This document shows, piece by piece, positions 8,396 through 17,420 of a DNA stretch of 34,068 nt. Both the position numbers and the translations under genes were made by a program. Position 1 is the stretch's first letter, and each line of letters begins with the position of its first letter. The stretch covers positions 1-34,068 of the forward strand of contig JAENZQ010000033.1 of assembly GCA_016841185.1 (NCBI GenBank), in the 5' to 3' direction. The notes beneath the pieces are model-generated. The model worked only from the letters and a program-made list of their open reading frames with translations. It was not told the DNA's origin and searched no databases. Origin of the DNA: Anaerovorax odorimutans (GTDB taxonomy: Bacteria; Bacillota; Clostridia; Peptostreptococcales; JAAYPU01).

Positions 8396-9190
8396 ATGTA
8401 TAAAATGGTTGCCATTGATTTAGATGATACCTTACTTAATGATGAGTTTGAGATTTCGGAGAAGAACAAACAGGCTGTCCAAAAGGCTATTGAAAAAGGA
8501 GTTGTTGTGTGCATTATTTCTGGAAGAAGTTTCAGTTCTGTTAAAAATTATTTGAGCGATTTAAAAATATCCTATTTATGCGGAAGCATAAACGGTGCAA
8601 TGATTACCGATCCGGCGAGCGGAAAAAATGTATTTGTCCAGACAGTTGATGATAAAGTTACAGGTGAAATATTAAAGGAAATTGAACTTCTGGGAATGCA
8701 TGTCAACTACTATCATGATCATAAAGTTGTTTGCAGTGAAAAAAATGATATCGCTGAAGATTATATAAAATTGACCGGTGTTGAAATTGAGTTTGTGGGC
8801 TCACTTCAAAAATACCATGAGGGAGCATCAGCAGGAAAACTTTTGTTGATAGATCATAGAGATACACTTGAATCATTAAGAAAGAAATTTCAAAAAACCT
8901 ACGGCGAACAGATAAACATTACTTTTTCCAAACCTACGTTTTTAGAAATTTACAGCAAAAAGGTTTCTAAAGGAGAAGCTGTAAAGACGATCGCCCAATA
9001 TTACGGTTTTGAGCAGGGGGAGATTATCGCGATTGGGGATGGTGAAAATGATATGTTTATGATTGAATATGCCGGATTAGGTGTTGCTATGGGCAACAGT
9101 AATGAAACGGTTCAGTCAAGAGCCGACTTTGTTACGCTTACAAATAATGAAGGTGGCGTGGCTCATGTATTGGAAAAGTTTATCCTTTAA
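8396..9190 (+). CDS. Cof-type HAD-IIB family phosphatase
   Basis: The protein is 264 aa. HAD motif I is DLDDTLL near residue 8 (nucleophile Asp and acid/base Asp), motif II is IISGRS, and the C-terminal motif IV is GDGENDMFMIEYAG; a C2B cap lies between. Cof/YidA-type enzymes dephosphorylate sugar phosphates and related metabolites in the cytosol. It is the first gene of the putative SorC-controlled operon, with E1-alpha starting about 35 bp after its stop. It may remove phosphate from an intermediate or prevent toxic sugar-phosphate build-up. Specificity cannot be read from sequence because this family is promiscuous. Confidence 0.9.
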   Translation: MYKMVAIDLDDTLLNDEFEISEKNKQAVQKAIEKGVVVCIISGRSFSSVKNYLSDLKISYLCGSINGAMITDPASGKNVFVQTVDDKVTGEILKEIELLGMHVNYYHDHKVVCSEKNDIAEDYIKLTGVEIEFVGSLQKYHEGASAGKLLLIDHRDTLESLRKKFQKTYGEQINITFSKPTFLEIYSKKVSKGEAVKTIAQYYGFEQGEIIAIGDGENDMFMIEYAGLGVAMGNSNETVQSRADFVTLTNNEGGVAHVLEKFIL

Positions 9191-9225
9191 TGCCGAAATT
9201 ATAAATGGACAGGAGGGAAAAGGAA

Positions 9226-10182
9226 GTGGATGAAAAAGAAAAGATGGTAGAAATGTATAAGCGGATGAATGAAGCGCGATCATTCGAGGAAAAAGTAAGT
9301 TTCTTTTTTGCGAGAGGAATGGTACATGGAACGACTCATTTATCAGTTGGAGAGGAAGCATCAGGAGTGGCCTCCTGCATGGCCTTAGAGGCATATGACC
9401 TGATTACATCGACTCATAGAGGGCATAGCCAGGTGATCGGAAAAGGAATTGATTTGAATAAGATGATGGCTGAGCTGCTTGGAAAAGCTACAGGTTATTG
9501 TAAGGGAAAAGGCGGATCGATGCATATAGCAGATATAAAAGCGGGTAATTTAGGAGCTAACGGTGTAGTAGGAGGCGGACACGGAATAGCAGTAGGAGCG
9601 GCCTTGACTCAGAAGTTGAAAAAAACAGGAAAGATTGTTCTCTGCTTTTTCGGAGACGGAGCAGCCAATGAAGGGAGCTTTCATGAAGCGGTTAATTTGG
9701 CATCAATATGGAGGCTGCCGGTAATCTTCTTTTGTGAAAACAATTTTTATGGGATGTCCATGCCTTTATCAAAACATATGAATATCAAAGACATTGTGAA
9801 ACGAGCAGAAGCGTATGGGATACCCGGGTATATAGTAGATGGAAATGATGCTGTAGCGGTTTACAGGAAAGTCAAAGAGGCTGCTGAGTATGTAAGAAGC
9901 GGGAAAGGGCCTGTATTAATCGAGAGTAAGACCTATAGATGGCTGGGACATTCAAAGAGTGATGCAAATGTGTACAGAACTAAAGAAGAAATCGTTGAGT
10001 GGAAGAAAAAATGCCCTTTGAAGAGATTTAGAGCATATCTTCTAAAAGAGGAGATCCTGACGGAAGAAGAAGCAGATGCCATAGAGCGGAAAGCTAAGGA
10101 GGATATAGAAAAAGCAGTAGAATATGCAAACAACAGCCCTGAACCGCCCATCGGTACACTTTTGGAAGATGTGTATGCATAA
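9226..10182 (+). CDS. acoA: TPP-dependent acetoin dehydrogenase-type E1 alpha subunit
   Basis: The protein is 318 aa from GTG 9226. AGGAGG at 9211-9216 is ideally placed for this start, whereas ATG 9205 would leave the site inside the coding region. The E1-alpha signature is clear: STHRGHSQVIGKG, GKGGSMHIAD, and the TPP/Mg motif GDGAANEGSFHEAVNLASIW followed by FFCENNFYGMS. The short length without an N-terminal extension fits the acetoin dehydrogenase branch more than pyruvate or branched-chain enzymes, but substrate is not fixed by these motifs. It forms the E1 heterotetramer with the next gene. E1 decarboxylates a 2-oxo acid or cleaves an acyloin/diketone and passes the acyl group to lipoyl-E2. 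Confidence 0.88.
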   Translation: MDEKEKMVEMYKRMNEARSFEEKVSFFFARGMVHGTTHLSVGEEASGVASCMALEAYDLITSTHRGHSQVIGKGIDLNKMMAELLGKATGYCKGKGGSMHIADIKAGNLGANGVVGGGHGIAVGAALTQKLKKTGKIVLCFFGDGAANEGSFHEAVNLASIWRLPVIFFCENNFYGMSMPLSKHMNIKDIVKRAEAYGIPGYIVDGNDAVAVYRKVKEAAEYVRSGKGPVLIESKTYRWLGHSKSDANVYRTKEEIVEWKKKCPLKRFRAYLLKEEILTEEEADAIERKAKEDIEKAVEYANNSPEPPIGTLLEDVYA

Positions 10183-10195
10183 GGGGGAATAGAAA

Positions 10196-11176
10196 ATGAG
10201 AGAAATAACATATGCAGAAGCTATACGGGAAGCTATGAGTGAAGAAATGCGCAGAGACGAGAATGTATTTCTGATGGGAGAAGATGTTGGACTTTATGGC
10301 GGCGCATTTGGAGTTACCGTCGGAATGTTTGAAGAATTCGGAGAAGAGAGAGTAAGAGATACGCCAATATCAGAAGCCGTCATAGCAGGTGCAGCAGCAG
10401 GAGCTGCAGTGACAGGCATGAGGCCCGTAGCAGAAATAATGTTTATGGATTTTACTACTATTGCAATGGATTCACTTGTAAACCAAGCAGCAAAGATGAG
10501 ATATATGTTTGGGGGAAAAGCAAAAGTGCCTATGGTATTGAGGTGTCCTGCAGGTTCGGGAACCGGAGCGGCGGCGCAGCATTCCCAAAGCCTTGAAGCA
10601 TGGTTTTGTCATGTGCCGGGGCTTAAGGTAGTGGCTCCGTCCACACCTGCGGATGCCAAAGGTCTATTAAAATCAGCCATTAGAGATGATAATCCGGTTA
10701 TTTTTGTCGAACAGAAGTTATTGTACAGAAAAAAAGGAATAGTGCCTGAAGAAGAATTTATTATCCCCTTAGGGAAAGCAGATATCAAACGGAAAGGGAC
10801 AGATGTTACCATTATCACTTATGGCAGGATGGCAGAAAGCGTATTATCGGCAGCGGCAGATATGGAACAGGAGGGGATCAGTATAGAGGTTATAGACCCA
10901 AGGACACTGGTACCTTTAGATAGAGAAACCATTATTGAATCTGTAATCAAAACAGGAAGGGCTGTTGTTGTACATGAAGCGGTAAAGACAGGCGGCTACG
11001 GAGGAGAGATCGTATCAGCGATTAGTGAGAGTGAAGCATTTGACTACCTGGATGCGCCTGTCCTTCGGATAGCCGGCAAAGATGTCCCTATTCCCTATAA
11101 CCCTGAATTGGAAAAAGCAGCGGTTCCAAGTGTGGCAGAGATCAAAGAGGCTGTACGGAAAGTGATGAATCGATAG
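10196..11176 (+). CDS. acoB: TPP-dependent acetoin dehydrogenase-type E1 beta subunit
   Basis: The protein is 326 aa. It has the transketolase pyrimidine domain ([15 protein letters not shown] near the N-terminus, with [17 protein letters not shown]) and a C-terminal transketolase domain ([27 protein letters not shown]). The [26 protein letters not shown] region is typical of E1-beta chains and includes active-site histidines. A GGGGGA ribosome binding site precedes ATG 10196, 13 bp after acoA. The alpha and beta chains make the TPP sites at their interface. No acoX and no sigma-54 activator AcoR accompany the genes, unlike classical acetoin operons. Confidence 0.9.
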   Translation: MREITYAEAIREAMSEEMRRDENVFLMGEDVGLYGGAFGVTVGMFEEFGEERVRDTPISEAVIAGAAAGAAVTGMRPVAEIMFMDFTTIAMDSLVNQAAKMRYMFGGKAKVPMVLRCPAGSGTGAAAQHSQSLEAWFCHVPGLKVVAPSTPADAKGLLKSAIRDDNPVIFVEQKLLYRKKGIVPEEEFIIPLGKADIKRKGTDVTIITYGRMAESVLSAAADMEQEGISIEVIDPRTLVPLDRETIIESVIKTGRAVVVHEAVKTGGYGGEIVSAISESEAFDYLDAPVLRIAGKDVPIPYNPELEKAAVPSVAEIKEAVRKVMNR

Positions 11177-11188
11177 GGAGGTGCCCAT

Positions 11189-12496
11189 ATGGCAGTAGAA
11201 GTCATCATGCCTAAAGCTGGTATGGCAATGGAAGAAGGGACCATTGTAAAATGGTATAAAAAAGAAGGTGATCAGGTTGAAGCAGGAGAAGCTCTGCTGG
11301 AAATTATTACTGATAAAGTAAACATGGAAGTGGAAGCGGAAGTTTCAGGAGTACTCCTTAAAATAGTAGGTAAAGAAGGGCAGGTGCTGCCTGTGTTTAC
11401 TCCCATTGCGTATATAGGAAAGGAAGGGGAAGAAGTAGAGACAGAAACTACAGGAAAGAATCCTGAACAACCTGAAAAAAAAGAAAAAGAAGAATTAAAA
11501 AAGGAAAATGTGTCGGTCTCAGAAAAAAAGGTACGGGCGACACCGGCAGCAAGAAAAACAGCAAAAGAAAGTGATCTGGAGCTAAGAGATATAAAAGGCA
11601 GCGGTCCAAAAGGCAGGATACAAAAAAAAGATGTTTTATCCTTAAGAACAAGTGTGAATAAGATGACACCTCTTGCAGAGAAAATAGCAGCCCTTGAAGG
11701 AGTGGACCCTGCTCTTCTGGAAGGAAGCGGATATGACGGAAAAATTACCAAAGAAGACGTTATGAAGCAGATCGGTCAACGGACAAAAGAAAAGGGAAAA
11801 CCGGTAAAAGGAAAAATCGTGCCGCTAACGCCTATGAGAAAGACAATCGGAAAAAGAATGAGCGACTCTTTTTTCACGGCTCCGACGTTTACTCTGAACA
11901 TAGAAGTGGATATGAGGAAAACAAAGGAGATGAAAAATACTTTAAAAGCTGCCATAGAAGAAGAAACAGGGTTTACTCCGACTATAACGGATATTCTTGT
12001 TATGGCTTGTGCAAAAAACTTAAAAAAACACCCTGCAGTCAATACTGCCATAACAGAAGAAGGGCTGTTGATTTATGACGATGTGAATATTGCTTTTGCA
12101 GTAGGATTGGAAGAAGGTCTTTTTGTTCCGGTCATTAAAAACGCTGATAAATTGACATTGAGTGAGATCGTGACCATTTCAAGAGAATTGGTCTCTAAAG
12201 CAGAACACATGAGTCTGAGGCCGGATGAGCAGGAAGGCAGCACCTTTACCATAAGTAATTTGGGGATGTACGGCATATCTCATTTTAACCCCATCATCAA
12301 TCCGCCCAATAGTGCTATATTAGGTGTCGGCGCTATAACGGACCGGCCCATAGTAAGAAAAGGGGAGATCCGGATCAATCCTATGATGAATTTGAGCATG
12401 ACTATTGACCACAGGGCTATCGACGGGGCTCCGGGAGCCAGATTCATGCAGAATCTTAAGGAACTCCTTGAAGACCCGATAAAATTGTTAACATAG
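11189..12496 (+). CDS. acoC: Dihydrolipoamide acyltransferase E2 with two subunit-binding domains
   Basis: The protein is 435 aa. Residues 1-78 form one lipoyl domain with the lipoylated lysine expected at K43 (ITDKVNMEVEAE). A charged Glu/Lys-rich linker follows (about 80-114). Two sequences like the peripheral subunit-binding domain come in tandem: about 115-150 (ATPAARKTA...GSGPKGRIQKKDV) and 158-193 (TPLAEKIA...GSGYDGKITKEDV). The catalytic acyltransferase domain runs from about 215 to the end, with the DHRAIDG motif (H408, D412). E2 transfers the acyl group from lipoamide to CoA and forms the complex core. The ligase that could lipoylate it is in operon 2. Two binding domains rather than one is notable. 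Confidence 0.92.
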   Translation: MAVEVIMPKAGMAMEEGTIVKWYKKEGDQVEAGEALLEIITDKVNMEVEAEVSGVLLKIVGKEGQVLPVFTPIAYIGKEGEEVETETTGKNPEQPEKKEKEELKKENVSVSEKKVRATPAARKTAKESDLELRDIKGSGPKGRIQKKDVLSLRTSVNKMTPLAEKIAALEGVDPALLEGSGYDGKITKEDVMKQIGQRTKEKGKPVKGKIVPLTPMRKTIGKRMSDSFFTAPTFTLNIEVDMRKTKEMKNTLKAAIEEETGFTPTITDILVMACAKNLKKHPAVNTAITEEGLLIYDDVNIAFAVGLEEGLFVPVIKNADKLTLSEIVTISRELVSKAEHMSLRPDEQEGSTFTISNLGMYGISHFNPIINPPNSAILGVGAITDRPIVRKGEIRINPMMNLSMTIDHRAIDGAPGARFMQNLKELLEDPIKLLT

Positions 12497-12514
12497 GTAT
12501 AAGGAGGGCTTTGC

Positions 12515-13921
12515 TTGACAACAGGTATGAATAAAGACTATGACGTTATTGTGATTGGTGGAGGACCTGCAGGGTATGCAGCAGCTATTAAAGCTTCTCA
12601 GATGGGAGGGAAGGTTGCATTAATAGAGAAATACAAAGTAGGAGGAACTTGCTTGAACAGGGGATGTATTCCTACAAAGACCTATATAAGGAATGCAGAA
12701 ATGATTGGCATCTTAGAAAGGGCAGAAAACAGAGGCATTATGATAAACGACCCGGATTTTAATCTGGATATGGCAAAAATCATCCAATACAAAAATAACG
12801 TAGTAAACACTTTGACGGATGGCGTGTCGGGGCTTTTGAAAAGTTATGGCATTACGGTATATATCGGACAAGGGAGGCTGAAGAAAGACAAAAGTGTGGA
12901 GATTGACGGAAAGGACATTATCAGCGGAAAAGCTGTTATTTACGCAGGGGGGTCAAAAGTATCACGACTGCCTATTAAAGGAATAGAAAATCCTTTGATC
13001 ATGACAAGCGATGAAATACTTGATCTTGCTGAAGTGCCAAAGTATTTAACGATTATCGGAGGCGGTGTTATAGGGGTAGAAATGGCTGAGATATTCAGTG
13101 CATACGGGAGTCGGATCACAATAATAGAATTATGTGACCGGATACTGCCACAGATGGACAAAGAAATCTCCGAAGTTCTTACTAAAATATTGAAGACAAA
13201 GGGTATCCGTATTTTGACAGGGGCTCGAATCGATAAAATAAAAGAAGAAAAGAGAGGCCTCAAGTGCTTTTTCTCGGACGGCAGCGGGGTAGAATGCGAC
13301 AGGGTATTGATTTCAACAGGCAGAATCCCTGATTTATCTGCAGTGGGGGAACTGGATTTCAAAACAGATAAAGGCAGGATACAAGTGGATGCGTATATGA
13401 AAACAAGCATTGAAGATATCTATGCACCGGGGGATATTAATGGCAAAAACATGTTGGCACATGCTGCTTTTAAAATGGGAGAGACAGCCGCCCAAAATGC
13501 TATGGGTGAAAATGTCAAATCAAATCTTAGATTTGCACCCGGATGTGTCTATACCATTCCCGAAATAGGTACCGTTGGATTAACTGAGGAAGAAGCAAAG
13601 AAAAAGTACGATGATATATGTACGGGAAGATTTAATTTTATTGCCAACGGAAGAGCTCTTTCATCTGGAGAGACAAAAGGATTTGTAAAAGTCATAGGGG
13701 ATAGAAAATACGGTGAGATTCTCGGCGTGCATATCCTAGGGCCCCAGGCAGCGGAAATTATCAATGAAGCATCCGTATTAATGTCATCTGAAGTAACATT
13801 GGAAGAAGTTTCGAGTTTCATTCACGGGCATCCTACTTATTCGGAAAGCTTTATGGAAGCCTGTGCAGATGCACTGGGAAGATCGATTCATCTGCCTAAA
13901 AAATTGATTAAAAGGAGTTGA
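12515..13921 (+). CDS. lpdA: Dihydrolipoyl dehydrogenase E3
   Basis: The protein is 468 aa from TTG 12515, chosen because AAGGAGG at 12501-12507 is 7 bp upstream; ATG 12527 is too distant. The FAD-binding motif GGGPAGYAAA is at about 15-24 and the redox disulfide GGTCLNRGCIPTKT supplies C46 and C51. The NAD-binding motif IIGGGVIGVEMAE and the C-terminal dimer-interface motif HGHPTYSE, with H439 and E444 as the catalytic dyad, are present. It reoxidises the dihydrolipoyl group of E2 and makes NADH. It has no fused lipoyl domain. Its place right after E2 marks it as the dedicated E3 of this complex. Confidence 0.95.
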   Translation: MTTGMNKDYDVIVIGGGPAGYAAAIKASQMGGKVALIEKYKVGGTCLNRGCIPTKTYIRNAEMIGILERAENRGIMINDPDFNLDMAKIIQYKNNVVNTLTDGVSGLLKSYGITVYIGQGRLKKDKSVEIDGKDIISGKAVIYAGGSKVSRLPIKGIENPLIMTSDEILDLAEVPKYLTIIGGGVIGVEMAEIFSAYGSRITIIELCDRILPQMDKEISEVLTKILKTKGIRILTGARIDKIKEEKRGLKCFFSDGSGVECDRVLISTGRIPDLSAVGELDFKTDKGRIQVDAYMKTSIEDIYAPGDINGKNMLAHAAFKMGETAAQNAMGENVKSNLRFAPGCVYTIPEIGTVGLTEEEAKKKYDDICTGRFNFIANGRALSSGETKGFVKVIGDRKYGEILGVHILGPQAAEIINEASVLMSSEVTLEEVSSFIHGHPTYSESFMEACADALGRSIHLPKKLIKRS

Positions 13922-13925
13922 AGAA

Positions 13926-14189
13926 ATGCATTGTGAAACTGTAGAAGTTCTAAACAAGACCGGACTTCATGCCCGTCCGGCATCTATGTTCGTAAAAAAA
14001 GCGACAGAGTACCAATCTGATATTCACATTCGGTTTTCAGACAGGAGGATTAATGCCAAAAGTATTGTGGGAGTCCTTGCAGCAGGTATAAACTGCGGCA
14101 GTACCATTGAGATCGTTGCGGAAGGACCTGATGAGGCAGAAGCCGTCAGAAGTCTTGCGGACCTTGTTGGCACACGTTTTGGTGAATAA
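13926..14189 (+). CDS. Phosphocarrier protein HPr
   Basis: The protein is 87 aa, standard HPr length. The phosphorylated histidine is H15 in TGLHARPAS, and the regulatory serine corresponds to S46 in NAKSIVGVLAAGI, the residue used by HPr kinase in Firmicutes. It passes phosphate from Enzyme I to EIIA. The gene starts 4 bp after lpdA with AAGGAG upstream, so it is the last gene of operon 1. Finding HPr at the end of a dehydrogenase operon links that complex to PTS uptake, with the matching EIIABC and Enzyme I in the next operon. It could be a dedicated carrier or the cell's general HPr; the rest of the genome would tell. Confidence 0.93.
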   Translation: MHCETVEVLNKTGLHARPASMFVKKATEYQSDIHIRFSDRRINAKSIVGVLAAGINCGSTIEIVAEGPDEAEAVRSLADLVGTRFGE

Positions 14190-14258
14190 AAAATAATGGT
14201 TAAAAGAAATAGACCCTCCGATATCAGGGGTAATTTGGTGAATCTATTATGGAGGATA

Positions 14259-14325
14259 TTGACATTTATAATATTTAGAATATAATGAAAATGAGAAAGT
14301 TTTCACACTGTGAACAAATGTAAAA
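14259..14325 (+). promoter_or_regulatory. Promoter and putative SorC operator of operon 2
   Basis: TTGACA 14259-14264, a 16-bp spacer and TATAAT 14281-14286. A perfect palindrome TTCACA-C-TGTGAA lies at 14302-14314 and runs into the shared box TGAACAAATGTAAAA (14311-14325), which starts 30 bp after the start of TATAAT, exactly as at 8320/8350. It lies directly upstream of the SorC gene, consistent with autoregulation. Confidence 0.82.
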
Positions 14326-14347
14326 ATATTTTTGCTGGAGGAAAAGC

Positions 14348-15301
14348 ATGAAAAAAGTCACAGGGGATATTAGATTAATTTATAAATGCTGTATGCTTTA
14401 TTATGACGACCAGTTAAGCCAACAGCAAATAGCAGAAATTTTAGGGATATCACGTCCTACGGTATCCAGACTCTTGAAAGAAGGAAAAAGGCGGAGTATC
14501 GTAAAAATCGAAATTGATCATTCCTATAATTCCGGCTATCATCATCTGGAAAGGGAATTGGAGAAAAAATTTGGACTCAAAGAAGTTATTATAGTCGATG
14601 ACAAAAACGATCCGTATATTCAAAAGCTGGAAATAGGGAATGCTACAGCAAAATATCTGGAAAGAACCTTAAAGGATGACGATTGTGTCGGCGTATCCAT
14701 GGGAACCACCATTAAGGAGATTGCTCAGTACGTGGAATACAATGAGGCGATAAATATCACCTTTATTCCATTGATCGGGGGCGTAGGTCAAGTAGGGATA
14801 CACATACATCCAAATCAAATCGTTATGGACCTTGCAAAAGCGTTTAAAGGAAATGTAAAGCTTTTACACGCGCCAGCCGTATTATCAGACAAAAATGTTA
14901 AAGAAAACCTGAAGGAAGATAAAGGTATAAAAGCAATACTTGAAGAGATTGACAAAGTAAATGTTGCAATCGTCGGAATTGGCGGAAAGATGAACAAAGG
15001 CTCAACCTTAGTGGATACAGGGTATTATGATGAAGAGGACTTAAAGCTGATAGAGAGTCAAAATGCCGTTGGGGACATCTGTCTTCAGTTTTATGATATA
15101 AAAGGAGACAGTTCCCAATATGTATACAATGAAAAAGTCTTTGGAATAGAGCTCAACCAGCTTAAAAAAATTGATAAAGTTATTGGAGTAGCAGCGGGAG
15201 GAGAAAAGGTCAAAGGTATTATCGGCGCAATTAACGGTCGATATATTAACATTCTGGTCACCAATTACAGCTGCTGTATGGAACTGCTGAAATACAGATA
15301 A
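14348..15301 (+). CDS. SorC/DeoR-type sugar-binding transcriptional regulator
   Basis: The protein is 317 aa. The N-terminal helix-turn-helix (about residues 20-45, QLSQQQIAEILGISRPTVSR) is followed by the C-terminal sugar-phosphate sensing domain of the SorC family (segments GNATAKYLE, GVSMGTTIKEIAQ, IPLIGGVGQVG, VAIVGIGG). SorC-family proteins usually bind a phosphorylated sugar that controls their tetramer on DNA. GGAGGA precedes ATG 14348. As first gene of the PTS operon, with matching operators before both operons, it is the likely regulator of the whole set. Whether it represses or activates is not visible, but an operator downstream of the -10 favours repression. Confidence 0.9.
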   Translation: MKKVTGDIRLIYKCCMLYYDDQLSQQQIAEILGISRPTVSRLLKEGKRRSIVKIEIDHSYNSGYHHLERELEKKFGLKEVIIVDDKNDPYIQKLEIGNATAKYLERTLKDDDCVGVSMGTTIKEIAQYVEYNEAINITFIPLIGGVGQVGIHIHPNQIVMDLAKAFKGNVKLLHAPAVLSDKNVKENLKEDKGIKAILEEIDKVNVAIVGIGGKMNKGSTLVDTGYYDEEDLKLIESQNAVGDICLQFYDIKGDSSQYVYNEKVFGIELNQLKKIDKVIGVAAGGEKVKGIIGAINGRYINILVTNYSCCMELLKYR

Positions 15302-15316
15302 AAAGGAGAGGAAGCC

Positions 15317-15688
15317 ATGGAGAAAATTGCAATCATTGCTTTTTTGATGTTGATTGTACAGGGATTGTTTGCTTTTTATCAGGTAAAGCATTATCAAAAA
15401 CGCGCGTCTTATTTATCACAAAAAGGACTGATTGGAATTGGAAGAGAAAAAGGTATTTTCCAGGCAGGGAACCTTACAATTTTAGTCTGTGATAAGCAGG
15501 GGAGGATTGTTACGGCAGAAAAGATGGAGGGCTTGACTGTATTTTCGCGGTTTAAACCCATCAAAAATATCGAAGGTCGGTTCATTGAGCATATCAAGGA
15601 AGAATATCTAAAGAAAAACAAATATAAAATAGGGAAAAAGGCTATGCTGCAGGCCATCGAAGAGCTGGAGAATAAGGTAAAAGCTTAA
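15317..15688 (+). CDS. gutM: GutM family glucitol operon activator-like protein
   Basis: The protein is 123 aa. It has an N-terminal hydrophobic segment (about residues 4-20) and a short soluble region with GLIGIGREKG and a basic C-terminus. This matches the GutM (SrlM) family first known as an activator of the E. coli glucitol operon; its mechanism is poorly understood. It lies 15 bp after the SorC gene and before the EIIC gene, the place it usually holds in glucitol-type PTS operons. The predicted membrane segment is unusual for a DNA-binding activator and suggests a membrane-associated role. Family assignment is likely; function is by analogy. Confidence 0.8.
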   Translation: MEKIAIIAFLMLIVQGLFAFYQVKHYQKRASYLSQKGLIGIGREKGIFQAGNLTILVCDKQGRIVTAEKMEGLTVFSRFKPIKNIEGRFIEHIKEEYLKKNKYKIGKKAMLQAIEELENKVKA

Positions 15689-15716
15689 ATATGGAGATTC
15701 TGCATATTTGTTTGAG

Positions 15717-15760
15717 AATAACCAAAGGAAAGGGGGGCTCATCAATTAATTTTGGTTATT
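15717..15760 (+). repeat. Inverted repeat upstream of the EIIC gene
   Basis: Perfect 10-bp arms AATAACCAAA (15717-15726) and TTTGGTTATT (15751-15760) flank a 24-nt spacer holding a G-run. There is no good T tract. It may be an operator or an RNA element between gutM and the permease genes. Confidence 0.65.
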
Positions 15761-15800
15761 TCACAATAAATTATTTTTAATGTATGAAAGGAGTGTTTAT

Positions 15801-16343
15801 ATGCTAGGGTCCATTGCTAATCTTGCAGAAGGTTTTATAGGCCTGTTCAGACAAGGTGGAGAAACATTTATGGGATTGATGACAGGCATCCTTCCCACGC
15901 TGATTGTTTTGATCACTGCCGTAAACGCACTTATAAAAATTATCGGGGAGGAAAGGGTCAATAATCTGGCGAAATCCGCATCAAAGTATTTTCTTACAAG
16001 ATATACGGTGTTTCCTATTCTTGCCGTATTTTTTCTGACAAATCCAATGTGCTATTCTTTTGGAAAGTTTCTGGATGAAAAATATAAGCCGGCATTTTAT
16101 GATGCTGCAGTATCATTTGTACATCCCATAACAGGTCTTTTTCCACATGCAAATGCGGGGGAACTATTTGTTTATATGGGGATCGCCCAGGGAATTGAGC
16201 AACTTGGATTACCTCTTGGGCAATTAGCTGTCCGATACTTTATAGTGGGCGTTATTGTTATTTTCATCAGAGGTGTCCTCACGGAAAGGATCACGGCTAT
16301 TATGATGAAGCAAAAAACTGAAAAAATGACGGCCAAAGCATAG
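15801..16343 (+). CDS. srlA: PTS glucitol/sorbitol-type EIIC component
   Basis: The protein is 180 aa from ATG 15801, with AAAGGAG at 15787-15793; the in-frame ATG 15780 lies upstream of that site. It is an integral membrane protein of the Gut family, with several hydrophobic segments and the typical [20 protein letters not shown] region. In this family the membrane domain is split: this EIIC half pairs with the C half fused to EIIB in the next gene. It takes up a hexitol or other polyol during phosphorylation. Glucitol is the model substrate, but neighbours here include no sorbitol-6-phosphate dehydrogenase of the usual type, so a different polyol is plausible. Confidence 0.93.
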   Translation: MLGSIANLAEGFIGLFRQGGETFMGLMTGILPTLIVLITAVNALIKIIGEERVNNLAKSASKYFLTRYTVFPILAVFFLTNPMCYSFGKFLDEKYKPAFYDAAVSFVHPITGLFPHANAGELFVYMGIAQGIEQLGLPLGQLAVRYFIVGVIVIFIRGVLTERITAIMMKQKTEKMTAKA

Positions 16344-16354
16344 GAGGGAGAAAT

Positions 16355-17329
16355 ATGTATAAAGCGGTCAAGATTGAAAGAGGAAGCAGCGGCTGGGGTG
16401 GCCCATTGATTATCAAGCCTACGGAAAAAAGAAATAAGATTGTCTCGGTAACCGGAGGAGGAATAGACCCGATAACTAAAAGAATTGCGGAATTGACCGG
16501 AGCAAAAGCGGTAGATGGTTTTAATACCGGTGTTCCCGACGATGAAATAGCTGTCGTCGTTGTTGACTGTGGAGGAACTGCCCGATGTGGCGTTTATCCC
16601 AAAAAAAGGATTTATACAGTCAATCTGACTCCCGTTGGGCAATCAGGGCCTTTGGCACAATTCATCACCGAAGATATTTATGTATCGGGAGTAAAAGAGA
16701 ATAATATCAGTATCTATGAAGGTAACGTTGACACAATTGAAGCATCAGATACACGTTCCGGATTTGATTTTAAGACTGAAGAAAAAGAAAAAGAACGGCC
16801 AAGAGGCGGTCTTTTGACGCGTATAGGAAAAGGTGTAGGTGGTGTTGTTGGTAAGCTTTATCAGGCCGGAAGAGAAACCATTGACCAGGTTATTAAAAAT
16901 ATTATCCCATTTATGGCTTTTGTCAGTATGCTTATTGGTATTATCATAAAATCAGGCATTGGCGACTGGATCGCTAAGACAATTTCTCCGTATGCCGGAA
17001 CTTTGCCTGGTTTACTGATCATCTCTGTCATATGCGCCATTCCTGTATTATCACCATTATTAGGGCCCGGTGCAGTTATTGCCCAAGTCGTCGGAGTACT
17101 GGTCGGAGTAGAAATAGGAAAAGGAGCTATACCGCCACAATACGCACTGCCTGCTTTATTTGCTATTGACCCGCAGGTTGGATGTGATTTTATCCCTGTT
17201 GGATTAAGCCTGGGAGAAGCAGAACCTGAAACCATCGAAGTCGGAGTTCCTGCAGTTCTTATTTCCCGCCTGATCACAGGGCCTATATCCGTATTGATTG
17301 CCTTTGCTTTTAGTATCGGATTGTACTAA
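16355..17329 (+). CDS. srlE: PTS glucitol/sorbitol-type EIIBC component
   Basis: The protein is 324 aa. The N-terminal EIIB domain (about residues 1-125) carries the phosphorylatable cysteine in [10 protein letters not shown] (C72 is the likely site, C78 nearby). A linker rich in Lys/Glu follows, and the C-terminal half (about 180-324) is a hydrophobic EIIC2 domain with [20 protein letters not shown]. It accepts phosphate from EIIA and transfers it to the incoming polyol. AGGAGG precedes ATG 16355, 11 bp after EIIC. A strong hairpin separates it from the EIIA gene. Confidence 0.94.
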   Translation: MYKAVKIERGSSGWGGPLIIKPTEKRNKIVSVTGGGIDPITKRIAELTGAKAVDGFNTGVPDDEIAVVVVDCGGTARCGVYPKKRIYTVNLTPVGQSGPLAQFITEDIYVSGVKENNISIYEGNVDTIEASDTRSGFDFKTEEKEKERPRGGLLTRIGKGVGGVVGKLYQAGRETIDQVIKNIIPFMAFVSMLIGIIIKSGIGDWIAKTISPYAGTLPGLLIISVICAIPVLSPLLGPGAVIAQVVGVLVGVEIGKGAIPPQYALPALFAIDPQVGCDFIPVGLSLGEAEPETIEVGVPAVLISRLITGPISVLIAFAFSIGLY

Positions 17330-17340
17330 ATCAACATTTG

Positions 17341-17375
17341 TGTGGTATAGTGCTCCTTATGTGCATTATACCACA
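17341..17375 (+). other. Strong intercistronic hairpin between EIIBC and EIIA
   Basis: The arms TGTGGTATAGTGC (17341-17353) and GCATTATACCACA (17363-17375) pair over 13 positions with one G-T pair. No T tract follows, so it is not a classical terminator. A smaller TCAC/GTGA hairpin follows at 17379-17391. It may set mRNA stability or processing and so the EIIA level relative to EIIBC. Confidence 0.75.
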
Positions 17376-17420
17376 TTATCACATTTAGTGATATTTAAGA
17401 TAAAAAATGCGGAGGTTATT

